Positions 15,828 to 24,143 of a stretch of DNA of 58,690 nucleotides are shown here, in pieces. Every line of letters begins with the position of its first letter. Position 1 is the first letter of the stretch. A program made the position numbers and the translations under genes. The stretch is from Methylobacterium variabile (GTDB taxonomy: Bacteria; Pseudomonadota; Alphaproteobacteria; Rhizobiales; Beijerinckiaceae): positions 1-58,690 of the forward strand of contig NZ_LABY01000066.1 in the NCBI RefSeq assembly GCF_001043975.1. The letters are read 5' to 3'. Below the pieces are notes generated by a model. It was not told where the DNA came from, did not search any database, and saw nothing but the letters and a program-made list of their open reading frames with translations.

Positions 15828-16856
15828 GTGAGCCCGCGACGGAACCCCGCCGCCCCCGCGCGGCGCGAGCCCGCCCGGCGCGTCCTGCGCCCCCACGAGA
15901 GCCTCGCGGACGCGGAGGCCGGCCTGGTGCTCGACCAACTCGACATGCCGGGCAACGAGGCCGCCCGCACGCTGCCGGAGGGCCTCGTCTGCCACCGGCT
16001 CCGGGCACCCGATAGCCGGCTGGAGGAGGTCGGCGGCGGCCTGCGCTGCCGCGAGCTGGTGCTCGACGGCTCCGCCGTGGCCCGCATCGCGGACGGCGTC
16101 CGGATCGACTACCGCCTCTCCGCCCGCGCCTGCCAGCGGCTGAAGGCCCTGCCGGCGGACTTGCGCGCCGGCATCGTCGACCTGCGCGACTGCCTCGCCC
16201 TCGAGAGCCTGTCGCCGGGCCTGTCGCCGGCCTTCCTCGACCTCGAGGGCTGCACCGCCCTGGCGCGGCTGCCCGACGACCTGACCCTGCGCGGCGGCCG
16301 GCTCAACCTGCGGGATTGCGCCCTGATCGACGCCCTGCCGTCGCGGGGCTGCGTCGCCCAGCTCGACATCGCCGGCTGCGGCCGCATCGACCACATTCCC
16401 GAGGATTTTCGCGTCACCTCCTGGATCGACGTCGCCGGCTCCGGCCTCGCGGCGCTCCCGGACCACCTGGCCGGGGTGGGCCTGCGCTGGCGCGGCGTGC
16501 CGGTGGATGACCGCATCGCCTTCCGGCCGCACGAGCTCGGCGTCGCCGAGATCCTGGGCGAGCGCAACGCCGAGCGGCGGCGGGTGATGCTCGAGCGCTT
16601 CGGCTTCGAGGCCTTCATGGCGGCGGCCGAGGCGGTGGAGCTCGACGCGGACCACGACCCCGGCGGCCCGCGCCAGCTCCTGCGGGTCGAGCTCGACGGG
16701 GACGAGCCCCTGGTCTGCGTCTCGGTCGGCTGCCCCTCGACGGGGCGGCGCTACTTCCTGCGCGTGCCGCCGACCATGACGACCTGCCATCAGGCCGTGG
16801 CCTGGACGGCGGGCTTCGACGACCCGGCCGACTACGCGCCGCTGGTCGAGACCTGA
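15828..16856 (+). CDS. repeat protein with C-terminal DUF6745-like region
   Basis: A 342-residue protein. Residues 60-220 form irregular leucine-rich-type repeats of about 20 residues (RAGIVDLRDCLALESL, PAFLDLEGCTALARLP, GRLNLRDCALIDALP, AQLDIAGCGRIDHIP). The C-terminus (about 260-342), with RRYFLRVPPTMTTCHQAVAWTAGF, matches the DUF6745 pattern. The repeats carry a regular Cys in D-C/G-C positions. GTG at 15828 is the start. Cytosolic. It is the second gene of the cluster and lies 60 bp before the STM4015-type gene. Function is unknown; it could be a binding scaffold or a modified substrate. Confidence 0.72.
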   Translation: MSPRRNPAAPARREPARRVLRPHESLADAEAGLVLDQLDMPGNEAARTLPEGLVCHRLRAPDSRLEEVGGGLRCRELVLDGSAVARIADGVRIDYRLSARACQRLKALPADLRAGIVDLRDCLALESLSPGLSPAFLDLEGCTALARLPDDLTLRGGRLNLRDCALIDALPSRGCVAQLDIAGCGRIDHIPEDFRVTSWIDVAGSGLAALPDHLAGVGLRWRGVPVDDRIAFRPHELGVAEILGERNAERRRVMLERFGFEAFMAAAEAVELDADHDPGGPRQLLRVELDGDEPLVCVSVGCPSTGRRYFLRVPPTMTTCHQAVAWTAGFDDPADYAPLVET

Positions 16857-16916
16857 ACCCCCGCGATCCGACAGCACCCGCCGACGCCACCGCCGCCAGC
16901 CTGAGGAGCCGGGACC

Positions 16917-17843
16917 ATGCCCTACGACACCCTGACGACCTTCTTCGGCAAGCCGGTCGAGGACTTCCAGAGCGGGATGGAGGCGTGGGACTTCGCCCGC
17001 ACGGTGCCGCGCTTCCGGATCGACTACGATTCGCAGGACACCGTGCCGATGCTGCTCGCCGCCTACGCGGCGCTGCCCGGGGCCGAGGCGACGGACGCCC
17101 TCGTCGTCGGCGCCTGGCAGGGCGACGCTTCGGAAGCGTCGTCCCAGGAGGTGGTCGAGGCGCTGGTCTCCTACGCCGAGCGCTTCCCGGACCTGCGCGC
17201 GCTCTTCCTCGGCGACATCGTCTCGGAGGAGAACGAGATCTCCTGGATCAACCAGAGCGACCTCTCGGCGCTGTGGCCGGCCTTCCCGAACCTGGAGCAC
17301 CTGCAGGTGCGCGGCGGCAACGACCTGGCGCTCGGCCGGTTCGAGGCGCCGCGCCTGACCACGCTGATCCTCGAATCGGGCGGCCTGCCGCGCCGGGCGG
17401 TGCAGGATGCCCTGGCGGCCGGGGCGCCGGAGCTGCGCCATCTCGAGCTCTGGCTCGGGACGGATAATTACGGCGGCGACAGCACGCCGGACGACTTCGC
17501 CGACCTCTTCGCCGGCCGGCTGTTTCCGAAGCTCAACACCCTGGCCCTGCGCGACTGCGACTACGCCGACGCCCTCGCGGCCGCGGTCGCCGAGGCGCCG
17601 CTCCTGGAGCGGATCGCGACCCTCGACCTCTCGCTCGGCAACCTCTCCGATGCGGGAGCCGAGGCGCTGCTGGCCTCGCCCGCGGTCGCGAAGCTGTCGC
17701 GGCTCGACCTGCACCACCACTTCCTCACCGACGCGATGATGGCGCGGCTCGAGCGGCTCGGGCCGGCCGTCGACCTCTCCGAGCAGCAGGACGAGGAGGA
17801 GTACGGCGGCGAGATCTACCGCAGCATCGCCGTCTCGGAATGA
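16917..17843 (+). CDS. STM4015-family leucine-rich-repeat-like protein
   Basis: A 308-residue acidic protein starting MPYDTLTTFFGKPVEDF. From about residue 90 it shows LRR-like units (FPDLRALFLGDIV, FPNLEHLQVRGGNDL, APRLTTLILESGG, APELRHLELWLG, FPKLNTLALRDCDY). The order LRR protein, ATP-grasp, hydrolase, two radical SAM proteins matches the conserved STM4015-STM4011 set named from Salmonella, whose role I do not know to be established. A ribosome site, GAGGAGCCGGG, precedes the ATG, and its stop overlaps the next start (ATGA). It may be the scaffold or the substrate of the downstream enzymes. Confidence 0.85.
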   Translation: MPYDTLTTFFGKPVEDFQSGMEAWDFARTVPRFRIDYDSQDTVPMLLAAYAALPGAEATDALVVGAWQGDASEASSQEVVEALVSYAERFPDLRALFLGDIVSEENEISWINQSDLSALWPAFPNLEHLQVRGGNDLALGRFEAPRLTTLILESGGLPRRAVQDALAAGAPELRHLELWLGTDNYGGDSTPDDFADLFAGRLFPKLNTLALRDCDYADALAAAVAEAPLLERIATLDLSLGNLSDAGAEALLASPAVAKLSRLDLHHHFLTDAMMARLERLGPAVDLSEQQDEEEYGGEIYRSIAVSE

Positions 17844-19003
17844 CGCGCGACGCCGGGCCGGCCGGCTCCCCGCTCACCCCTTGCGTCATCCTCGGGGCCG
17901 CGGACGACGAGCGCGCGGAGGGTTTCGGTGCGGCCCTGGTCCGGGCCGGGCTGCCGCCTGCCCGCGTCCTCGACTACGCCCGTTTCGCCGAGGCGCCGGA
18001 GCGCCTCGCCGCCCTGTATCCGGAGGGGCGCGGCCTGCTGCGCCTCGAGTCGCCCGGCGGCGACCCGCGCATCCGCCGGGCGCTGGTGCGCCTCGCTGGT
18101 GCGGTGGAGGCGCCCGAAGACGAGCCCGATCCCCCGACGCGGCTGCGCCCCGACCGCGCGCTCCAGCGCGGGCTGGCGGCGGCGATCGGGCTGGCTCACC
18201 GGACCGTGCCGCCCGGGATCGTCGCGACCCACGATGCGGAGGCGGTCGCGCGGCTCTACGACAAGCGCGCCTGCCACACCGCCATGGCGGAGGCGGGTCT
18301 GCCGGTGCCGCGGGCGCTGCCGCCGGCCGGGTCCTTCGCAACGCTCCTGGACGAGATGCGCGCGGCCGGGCTCTCCCGCGTCTTCGTCAAGCCGCGCTAC
18401 GGCTCGGGGGCCGCCGGCATCGCCGCCCTCGCGGTCGCGCGCGGGGAGATCGTGGCGCTCTCCTCGGCCGAGCACGTGCCGGGCGAGGGATGCGGGACGC
18501 TCCACCACACCCACCGGCTGCGGCGCCACCGCGGCGCCGAGGCCGTCGCGCTCGTCGACGCGATCCTGGCGCAGGACGCGCATGTCGAGCAGTGGGTGCC
18601 GAAAGCGGCGATCGAGGGGCGCCCCTGCGACCTGCGCGTGCTGGTCGTGGCGGGCGAGCCCGCCCACGCGGTCCTGCGCCTGGCCGCCGGCCCGATCACC
18701 AACCTCGATCTCGGCGGATGCCGGGCCGACGCCGATCTCCTGCGGAGGCTCGCGCCGCCCGCCACCTGGGAGGCCATGATGGCGGATTGCCGCCGCTTCG
18801 CCGCGACGCTCCCGCACAACCTCCACGTCGCCTTCGACGTGGCGCTGACAGTGGGCTTCCGCCGCCACGTCTTCTTCGAGGCGAACGCCTTCGGCGACCT
18901 GATCCGGCGCGTCCGGCACGAGGGGCTCGATCCCTACGAATGCCAGGTCGCGCGCCTGCCCGCCTGGATCGCCGCCCGCCGCGCCTCGAGGCTCGCCGCG
19001 TGA
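17840..19003 (+). CDS. STM4014-family ATP-grasp protein
   Basis: A 387-residue protein with an ATP-grasp core: an N-terminal Rossmann-like region, then KRACHTAMAEAGLPVPR, the nucleotide-binding RVFVKPRYGSGAAGIAAL around residues 185-200, and CDLRVLVVAGEPAHAVLR. A C-terminal FEANAFGDLI supplies the metal-binding E-x-N. ATP-grasp enzymes join a carboxylate to an amine or thiol through an acyl-phosphate. The substrate is unknown. It is joined by ATGA and GTGA overlaps to both neighbours, implying fixed stoichiometry. Family membership is confident; reaction is inference. Confidence 0.85.
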   Translation: MTRDAGPAGSPLTPCVILGAADDERAEGFGAALVRAGLPPARVLDYARFAEAPERLAALYPEGRGLLRLESPGGDPRIRRALVRLAGAVEAPEDEPDPPTRLRPDRALQRGLAAAIGLAHRTVPPGIVATHDAEAVARLYDKRACHTAMAEAGLPVPRALPPAGSFATLLDEMRAAGLSRVFVKPRYGSGAAGIAALAVARGEIVALSSAEHVPGEGCGTLHHTHRLRRHRGAEAVALVDAILAQDAHVEQWVPKAAIEGRPCDLRVLVVAGEPAHAVLRLAAGPITNLDLGGCRADADLLRRLAPPATWEAMMADCRRFAATLPHNLHVAFDVALTVGFRRHVFFEANAFGDLIRRVRHEGLDPYECQVARLPAWIAARRASRLAA

Positions 19004-19803
19004 TCCGGGCCGCCGCGCTCCTGGGCTCGCACGACATCCTGCTCGTGACGCTCGATTCGCTGCGCTACGACGTGGCCTGCGCCGCTCTCGCGGCGGGCCG
19101 GACGCCGAACCTGGCGCGCCTGCTGCCGGCGGAGGGCTGGGAGCGCCGCCACGCGCCGGGCAGCTTCACCTTCGCGGCGCACCAGGCGATCTTCGCCGGC
19201 TTCCTGCCGACCCCGGCGACGCCCGGCCCGCATCACCGCCACTTCGCGCTGCGCTTCGAGGGCAGCCGCACGACGGGGCCGGACACCGCCCTGTTCGACG
19301 CGCCCGACATCGTCTCGGGGCTCGCCGCCCACGGCTACCACACCCTCTGCATTGGCGGCGTCGGCTTCTTCAACAAGCGGACCCCCCTCGGCCGCGTCCT
19401 GCCGGGCCTGTTCGCCGAGAGCCACTGGCGCGCCAGCTTCGGCGTGCAGGCGCGGGACTCGACCGCCGCGCAGGTCGGCGCCGCGGTGGAGCGGATCGCG
19501 GCCCTCGACCCGGAGAAGCGTCTCTTTCAGTTCATCAACGTCTCGGCGACCCACCACCCGACCCTGGCCTACCTGCCGGGCGCGACCCGGGAGAGCGCGG
19601 AGACGCAAGGCGCCGCCCTCGCTCACGCCGACGGCGCCCTGGCCCCGCTCTTCGCGGCGCTGAGCCGGCGCGGCCCGGCCCTCTGCATCCTCTGCGCGGA
19701 CCACGGGACCGCCTTCGGCGAGGACGGCTATCGCGGCCACCGCCTCGCGCACCCCACCGTCTGGGACGTGCCCTACGCCGAGTTCATCCTGGAGGCGGCA
19801 TGA
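19000..19803 (+). CDS. STM4013-family alkaline-phosphatase-superfamily hydrolase
   Basis: A 267-residue protein. The metal-binding DSLRYD near residues 19-24, the likely nucleophile segment GSFTFAAHQAIFAG (Thr57 or Ser55), and the C-terminal CADHGTAFGEDG with a following GHRLAH reproduce the alkaline phosphatase/sulfatase fold with two metal sites. No signal peptide is present, so it acts in the cytosol, which is unusual for sulfatases. It may hydrolyse a phospho- or sulfo-ester produced within the cluster. The GTG start at 19000 overlaps the previous stop (GTGA); the stop overlaps the next ATG. Confidence 0.82.
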   Translation: MIRAAALLGSHDILLVTLDSLRYDVACAALAAGRTPNLARLLPAEGWERRHAPGSFTFAAHQAIFAGFLPTPATPGPHHRHFALRFEGSRTTGPDTALFDAPDIVSGLAAHGYHTLCIGGVGFFNKRTPLGRVLPGLFAESHWRASFGVQARDSTAAQVGAAVERIAALDPEKRLFQFINVSATHHPTLAYLPGATRESAETQGAALAHADGALAPLFAALSRRGPALCILCADHGTAFGEDGYRGHRLAHPTVWDVPYAEFILEAA

Positions 19804-21161
19804 CCACTGGCACGAGGACTGGCGCCGCGGCGATCCTCGCCGGAACCGTCTATGGCGGCTACCAGTACGCCTACCCGCACAAGACCGCCTACCGGCCGCT
19901 CGCCCGGCCGGTGCCCTTGAGCGAGGCCTGGGCGGAGGAACCGAAGGACGGCCTGTTCCTCTACGCGCACGTGCCGTTCTGCGCGATGCGCTGCGGCTTC
20001 TGCAACCTGTTCACCCTGACCCGGGGGGAGGGGCAGGTCGGCCCCTACCTCGACGCCCTGCGGCTCCAGGCCGAGACCGTGGCCGCGAGCCTCGGCCGGT
20101 TCCGGGTCGCCCGCATGGCGCTCGGCGGCGGCACCCCGACCTTCCTCGAGGCCGCCGCCCTCGACCGGCTGCTCGGCGGCCTCGGCGAGACGTTCGGAGC
20201 CACGCCCAGCACCGTTCCGGCCTCGGTCGAGACCGCCCCCGGCACCACCACGCCGGAGCGCCTCGCCGTACTGCGAGCGCACGGGGTGGAGCGCGTCAGC
20301 ATCGGGGTCGAGTCCTTCCGCGACGACGAGGTGCGGGCGATGGGCCGGCCGCAGGCGCGCCGGACCGTCGAAGCGGCCCTCGGGGCGATCCGCGACGCCG
20401 GCGTCCCGGTCCTCAACATCGACCTGATCTACGGCGCCGCCGGGCAGACGCCGGCGAGCTTCCTCGATTCCGTCGAGGCGGCGCTCGCTTGGGCCCCGGA
20501 GGAGATCTTTCTCTATCCCCTCTACGTCCGGCCGCTGACCGGGCTCGGCCGGCGCGGGGGCGCCGTCGAGGATGACCGCGCCGAGGACGACCGCACTTGG
20601 GACCGCCGGCGCCTCGCGATCTACCGCGCGGCCCGCGACCGGCTGCGTGCGGCGGGCTATGCCCAGATCTCGATGCGGATGTTCAGGCGCGCGCCGGAGG
20701 CGGCGTGGGGGCCGGCCTATGACTGCGCCCGCGACGGCATGGTCGGGTTGGGCGCCGGCGCGCGCTCCTATGCCGGCGACCTGCACTACTCGACACCGTT
20801 CGCCGTGGGGCAGCGCGGCGTCGCCGAGATCGTCGCCGACTACGTCGCCCGCGACGCCTCGCGGCACGCCCGCGCCGATTACGGGGTGTGGCTCGACGCC
20901 GAGGACCGGCGGCGGCGCTTCGTGCTGATGCACCTGCTCCAGGCCGCCGGCCTGCCGCTGCGGGCCTACGCGGACCGCTTCGGCGCGCCGCTCCTCGACG
21001 ACCTGCCGGACCTCGCGGACCTCGCTGCGGCGGGGCTCGCGACGCTCGACGCGGAGCGCCTCGCCCTGACCGAGGGCGGCCTCGAGCGCTCGGACGCGAT
21101 CGGGCCCTGGCTCCAGACGGCGGGCGTGCGCGAGCGGATGCGCGCCTTCGCGCTGCGGTGA
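19800..21161 (+). CDS. STM4012-family radical SAM protein (HemN-like)
   Basis: A 453-residue radical SAM enzyme. The cluster-binding motif is C61-AMR-C65-GF-C68 (CxxxCxxC) in HVPFCAMRCGFCNLF, with the SAM-binding GGGTPTFL and HemN-like SIGVESFRDDEV and LNIDLIYGAAGQT further on. A C-terminal winged-helix-like tail resembles that of HemW/HemN. It generates a 5'-deoxyadenosyl radical; the target is unknown. Its HemN likeness does not imply haem synthesis here, since the partners are not haem genes. It overlaps the previous gene by ATGA and is 2 bp from the second radical SAM gene. Confidence 0.88.
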   Translation: MTTGTRTGAAAILAGTVYGGYQYAYPHKTAYRPLARPVPLSEAWAEEPKDGLFLYAHVPFCAMRCGFCNLFTLTRGEGQVGPYLDALRLQAETVAASLGRFRVARMALGGGTPTFLEAAALDRLLGGLGETFGATPSTVPASVETAPGTTTPERLAVLRAHGVERVSIGVESFRDDEVRAMGRPQARRTVEAALGAIRDAGVPVLNIDLIYGAAGQTPASFLDSVEAALAWAPEEIFLYPLYVRPLTGLGRRGGAVEDDRAEDDRTWDRRRLAIYRAARDRLRAAGYAQISMRMFRRAPEAAWGPAYDCARDGMVGLGAGARSYAGDLHYSTPFAVGQRGVAEIVADYVARDASRHARADYGVWLDAEDRRRRFVLMHLLQAAGLPLRAYADRFGAPLLDDLPDLADLAAAGLATLDAERLALTEGGLERSDAIGPWLQTAGVRERMRAFALR

Positions 21162-21163
21162 CC

Positions 21164-22066
21164 ATGGCCCGCGCCCATCTCGACATCCTGTACCGGGGGC
21201 CGCTCGCGAGCTGCAACTACGCCTGCCCGTACTGCCCCTTCGCCAAGCGGCGCGACAGTCGCGAGACCCTGCGGCGCGACGCCGACCAGCTCGCCCGATT
21301 CGTCGACTGGGCGGGCGGCCAGACCCGGCGCACCCTCGGCATCCTGTTCACGCCCTGGGGCGAGGCCCTGATCCGCCCCGCCTACCGGGCCGCGATGGCG
21401 TCCTTGAGCCGGATGCCCCACGTCCGGCGGGTGGCCGCGCAGACGAACCTGTCCTGGCCGACCGGCTGGCTCGCGGAGTGCGACCCGGACCGCATCGCCT
21501 TCTGGTGCACCTTCCATCCGGGCGAGACGCCGCTCGACCGGTTCCTCGGCCGCTGCGCCGACCTCGACGCGCGGGGCATCGGCTACAGCGTCGGGATCGT
21601 GGGCAAGCGCGAGCATCTCCCGGCCCTCGCCGCGCTCCGCCGGGCGCTGCGTCCCGAGATCTACCTCTGGGTCAATGCCTACCGGGACGAGGGGCCGAAC
21701 CATTACGGGCCGGACGACCTCGCGCTCATCCGGTCGATCGATCCGCTGTTCGACATCAACCGGGCCGGGATCCGCAGCCGCGGCCGGGCCTGCGCCACCG
21801 GGGAGAGCGTGGTCAGCGTCGACGGCGACGGCGAGGTCCGCCGCTGCCACGTCGTCCCGGCCCGGCTCGGCAACCTCTACGACCCGGACTTCGACGACGC
21901 GCTGACGCCGCGGCCCTGCCCGCTCGCCCAGTGCCGCTGCCACATCGGCTACGCCCACATGCCGCATCTGGGCTTTCGCGGCCTGTTCGGCGCGGGGCTG
22001 CTCGAGCGGGCGCTGCCGCCGCCCTTTGGCGCCGGGGCGGCATCCGGCACCGGCGCGCCGGGGTGA
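21164..22066 (+). CDS. STM4011-family radical SAM protein with C-terminal Cys cluster
   Basis: A 300-residue radical SAM enzyme. The cluster site is C17-NYA-C21-PY-C24. The C-terminal region holds five more cysteines (210, 228, 252, 257, 259) around RACATGES, VRRCHVV and PCPLAQCRCH, resembling a SPASM/twitch-type auxiliary Fe-S domain. Such domains are common in radical SAM enzymes that modify peptides or proteins. ATG at 21164 is used; GTG at 21158 would overlap the previous stop by GTGA and add two residues. It is the last gene of the cluster and ends 31 bp before a convergent ABC permease gene. Confidence 0.87.
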   Translation: MARAHLDILYRGPLASCNYACPYCPFAKRRDSRETLRRDADQLARFVDWAGGQTRRTLGILFTPWGEALIRPAYRAAMASLSRMPHVRRVAAQTNLSWPTGWLAECDPDRIAFWCTFHPGETPLDRFLGRCADLDARGIGYSVGIVGKREHLPALAALRRALRPEIYLWVNAYRDEGPNHYGPDDLALIRSIDPLFDINRAGIRSRGRACATGESVVSVDGDGEVRRCHVVPARLGNLYDPDFDDALTPRPCPLAQCRCHIGYAHMPHLGFRGLFGAGLLERALPPPFGAGAASGTGAPG

Positions 22067-22097
22067 GGGCGCGGCCGCACCCTCGCCCTGGCGATCA

Positions 22098-23012
22098 TCA
22101 GCTCTTGACCGCGCCGGCCGTGAGCCCGCCGACCATGTAGCGCTTGAACACGTAGTAGATCGCCGCGGGCGGCAGGGCGTAGATCAGCCCCGTCGTCATG
22201 AGCAGCTCCCACGGCGAGTCGTCGGCCGCCAGGAAGCTGCCGAGCGCGACCGGCAGGGTCACGTCCGTGTCGCGGGACAGAAGCAGGAACGCGAACAGGT
22301 ACTCGTTCCAGGCGAGCAGGAGCGCGTAGACGCCGATCGCGACGAGCGAGGGGACCATCAGCGGCAGGTAGACGAAGCGGAAGAGCTGGGGCGGCGAGGC
22401 GCCGTCCATGATCGCCGCCTCGTCGAGCTCCACCGGCAGCTTGTCGGAGGCCTGCTTCAGGACCCAGATCGCGTAGGGGCTCGCGATCGTCACCATCGCG
22501 AGGATCAGCGCCCACTTCGAGTTGAGCAGCCCGTAGGCCCCCATCGTCTTGTACATCGGCACGGCCAGGAACGCCGCCGGGATGAAGTAGGTGAACAGCG
22601 CCATGTTCATCACGGTTCGGCCGCCCTTCACCTTCAGGCGGCTGATCGCGAAGGCCGCCGCGGTGGCGATCAGGAGCGTCAGCACGCCGGTCGCGAAGGC
22701 GATGACCGCCGAGTTCCAGAACTGCTGCCAGAAGTTCGACAGGAAGTAGTGGTTCTGCCCGAAGACGATCTTGAAGTTCTGGAGGGTCGGGTGGGCCGGG
22801 AACAGCGCGCCCGACATCGCGTCCTGCTTCGGCGAGATCGCGAACAGGACGAGGTGATAGATCGGGATCACGGTCCAGAGCAGGACCGGGATGCCGATGA
22901 GGAGGAGCTTGGCTTCCGTGCCGGCCGCTCTCAGCCAGTTGGTGCGGGCAGCGGAGCGCTCCTCGGGAGAGGGCGTCGCGGCGAGCGACGCACGGGCGGT
23001 GGTCGTGCTCAT
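22098..23012 (-). CDS. carbohydrate ABC transporter permease (MalG-like)
   Basis: A 304-residue inner-membrane protein with six segments and the EAA-type loop in ELDEAAIMDGASPPQLFRFV, which contacts the ATPase. The MalG-like position of the loop and the C-terminal KRYMVGGLTAGAVKS mark a CUT1 sugar permease. It is the distal gene of the operon (binding protein, permease, permease) and overlaps the preceding permease by ATGA. No ATPase gene follows, so an ATPase from elsewhere must serve it. Confidence 0.88.
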   Translation of the reverse strand: MSTTTARASLAATPSPEERSAARTNWLRAAGTEAKLLLIGIPVLLWTVIPIYHLVLFAISPKQDAMSGALFPAHPTLQNFKIVFGQNHYFLSNFWQQFWNSAVIAFATGVLTLLIATAAAFAISRLKVKGGRTVMNMALFTYFIPAAFLAVPMYKTMGAYGLLNSKWALILAMVTIASPYAIWVLKQASDKLPVELDEAAIMDGASPPQLFRFVYLPLMVPSLVAIGVYALLLAWNEYLFAFLLLSRDTDVTLPVALGSFLAADDSPWELLMTTGLIYALPPAAIYYVFKRYMVGGLTAGAVKS

Positions 23013-23878
23013 TTCGAGAGCCTCTTCATCAGCACGTAGACGAGGGGCAGGACGAAGGGCATCGCGCAGACGACCGCCGCCATCGAGTGGTCGACCTGAT
23101 CGAGCCGGAGATACCGGATGCCCAGGGTCGCGAGCACGTGGGTCAGGTCCGCGGGACCGCCGCCGGTGAGCAGGTAGACGGAGTTGAAGTCGCCCAGCGT
23201 CCAGATCATCGAGAGGATCGTGCACGTGACGTACAGCATCCGCATCGACGGCCAGGTGACGTGCAGGAACTTCTGCCACTTCGTCGCGCCGTCGACGGAA
23301 GCCGCCTCGTAGAGGTCGGCCGAGATGGCGAGCCGCCCGGCAAGCAGGATCAGCGTCCAGAACGGCAGCGACTTCCAGATATGGACCCCGATGGCGAGCG
23401 CCAGCGCGAGCGAGGGATCGTTGAGCCAGTTCGGGCCGTCGTCGCCGGTGAGCCGGAAGATGGTCTGGTTCACGATGCCCCATTCGGGGTTCAGCATGAA
23501 CCGGACGGACAGGATCGTCGGGATCGACGGCACCGCCCAGGGCAGGATGAACAGGACGGACAGCCAGCGGATCCAGCGCCGCTCGTTGGTGAAGAAGCCC
23601 GACAGGAGGAGCGCGATCGCCATCTTCACGTTGATGCCGACGATCAGGAAGATCAGCGTGTTGACGACGGCGCGCGCGAAGATCGGGTCGGCGGCGAGGT
23701 GGGTGTAGCTCTCCGGGCTGCGGGCGAGCCAGAGCCCGTAGCCGATCGGGTAGATGACGAAGAACAGGAACACGAGCAGGTAGGGCGCGATCAGGATCAC
23801 GCCCCAGGCCTGCCACGAACTGAGGCGGAAGGACTGCGCCGTGGGTGCCGGCGCGGCCTCAGCGACCGTTGCGGACAT
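23009..23878 (-). CDS. carbohydrate ABC transporter permease (MalF-like)
   Basis: A 289-residue permease with six membrane segments and an EAA loop, DLYEAASVDGATKWQKFLHV. The C-terminal LLTGGGPADLTHVLATLGIRY is typical of CUT1 MalF-type subunits, which pair with the MalG-type subunit downstream to form the sugar channel. ATG at 23878 is chosen, after GGGAGA; an ATG at 23956 would add 26 residues without a ribosome site. It is separated from the binding-protein gene by 265 bp that hold two hairpins. Confidence 0.87.
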   Translation of the reverse strand: MSATVAEAAPAPTAQSFRLSSWQAWGVILIAPYLLVFLFFVIYPIGYGLWLARSPESYTHLAADPIFARAVVNTLIFLIVGINVKMAIALLLSGFFTNERRWIRWLSVLFILPWAVPSIPTILSVRFMLNPEWGIVNQTIFRLTGDDGPNWLNDPSLALALAIGVHIWKSLPFWTLILLAGRLAISADLYEAASVDGATKWQKFLHVTWPSMRMLYVTCTILSMIWTLGDFNSVYLLTGGGPADLTHVLATLGIRYLRLDQVDHSMAAVVCAMPFVLPLVYVLMKRLSK

Positions 23879-23927
23879 GATCGGTCTCCCTATGAGGATC
23901 CGCCGCGGGCAGGCGGCACCGGATGGA

Positions 23928-24013
23928 GCGTGTCCCGCCGGATCGGGACAGGACACGCCCTGTACTCAAAAACCGAGAGCGGGATCCGACGACGATGCGA
24001 TCGGATCCCGCTC
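23928..24013 (-). terminator. two hairpins between binding-protein and permease genes
   Basis: A perfect 13-bp stem (arms 23977-23989 and 24001-24013, sequence GAGCGGGATCCGA and its complement, 11-nt loop) is followed on the minus strand by CGGTTTTTGAG, a good intrinsic terminator. Nearer the permease lies a second set of alternative stems (TGTCCCG-N6-CGGGACA at 23931-23950). This fits partial termination that keeps the binding protein more abundant than the permeases. Confidence 0.65.
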
Positions 24014-24143
24014 CCGACAGACTGGCCTCGCGCAATTCCGCCTATCCTCGTGTTGTCGCGTCGGGCTGGCCGCCGACCCGGTCGAGCGGGGTCGGCGGCC
24101 GACGCTCAGCCTCGTTGCCTCGGCCTTGCGGCGCTCGGGCCCG

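Noticed and set aside
15444..17720. Long minus-strand open frame antisense to the repeat-protein genes
   Set aside because: The translation is low-complexity and the plus-strand genes show families, ribosome sites and overlaps.
19800..21161. Calling the STM4012-type gene a haem-synthesis HemN
   Set aside because: The motif is HemN-like, but the operon contains no other haem gene and matches the STM4011-4015 set.
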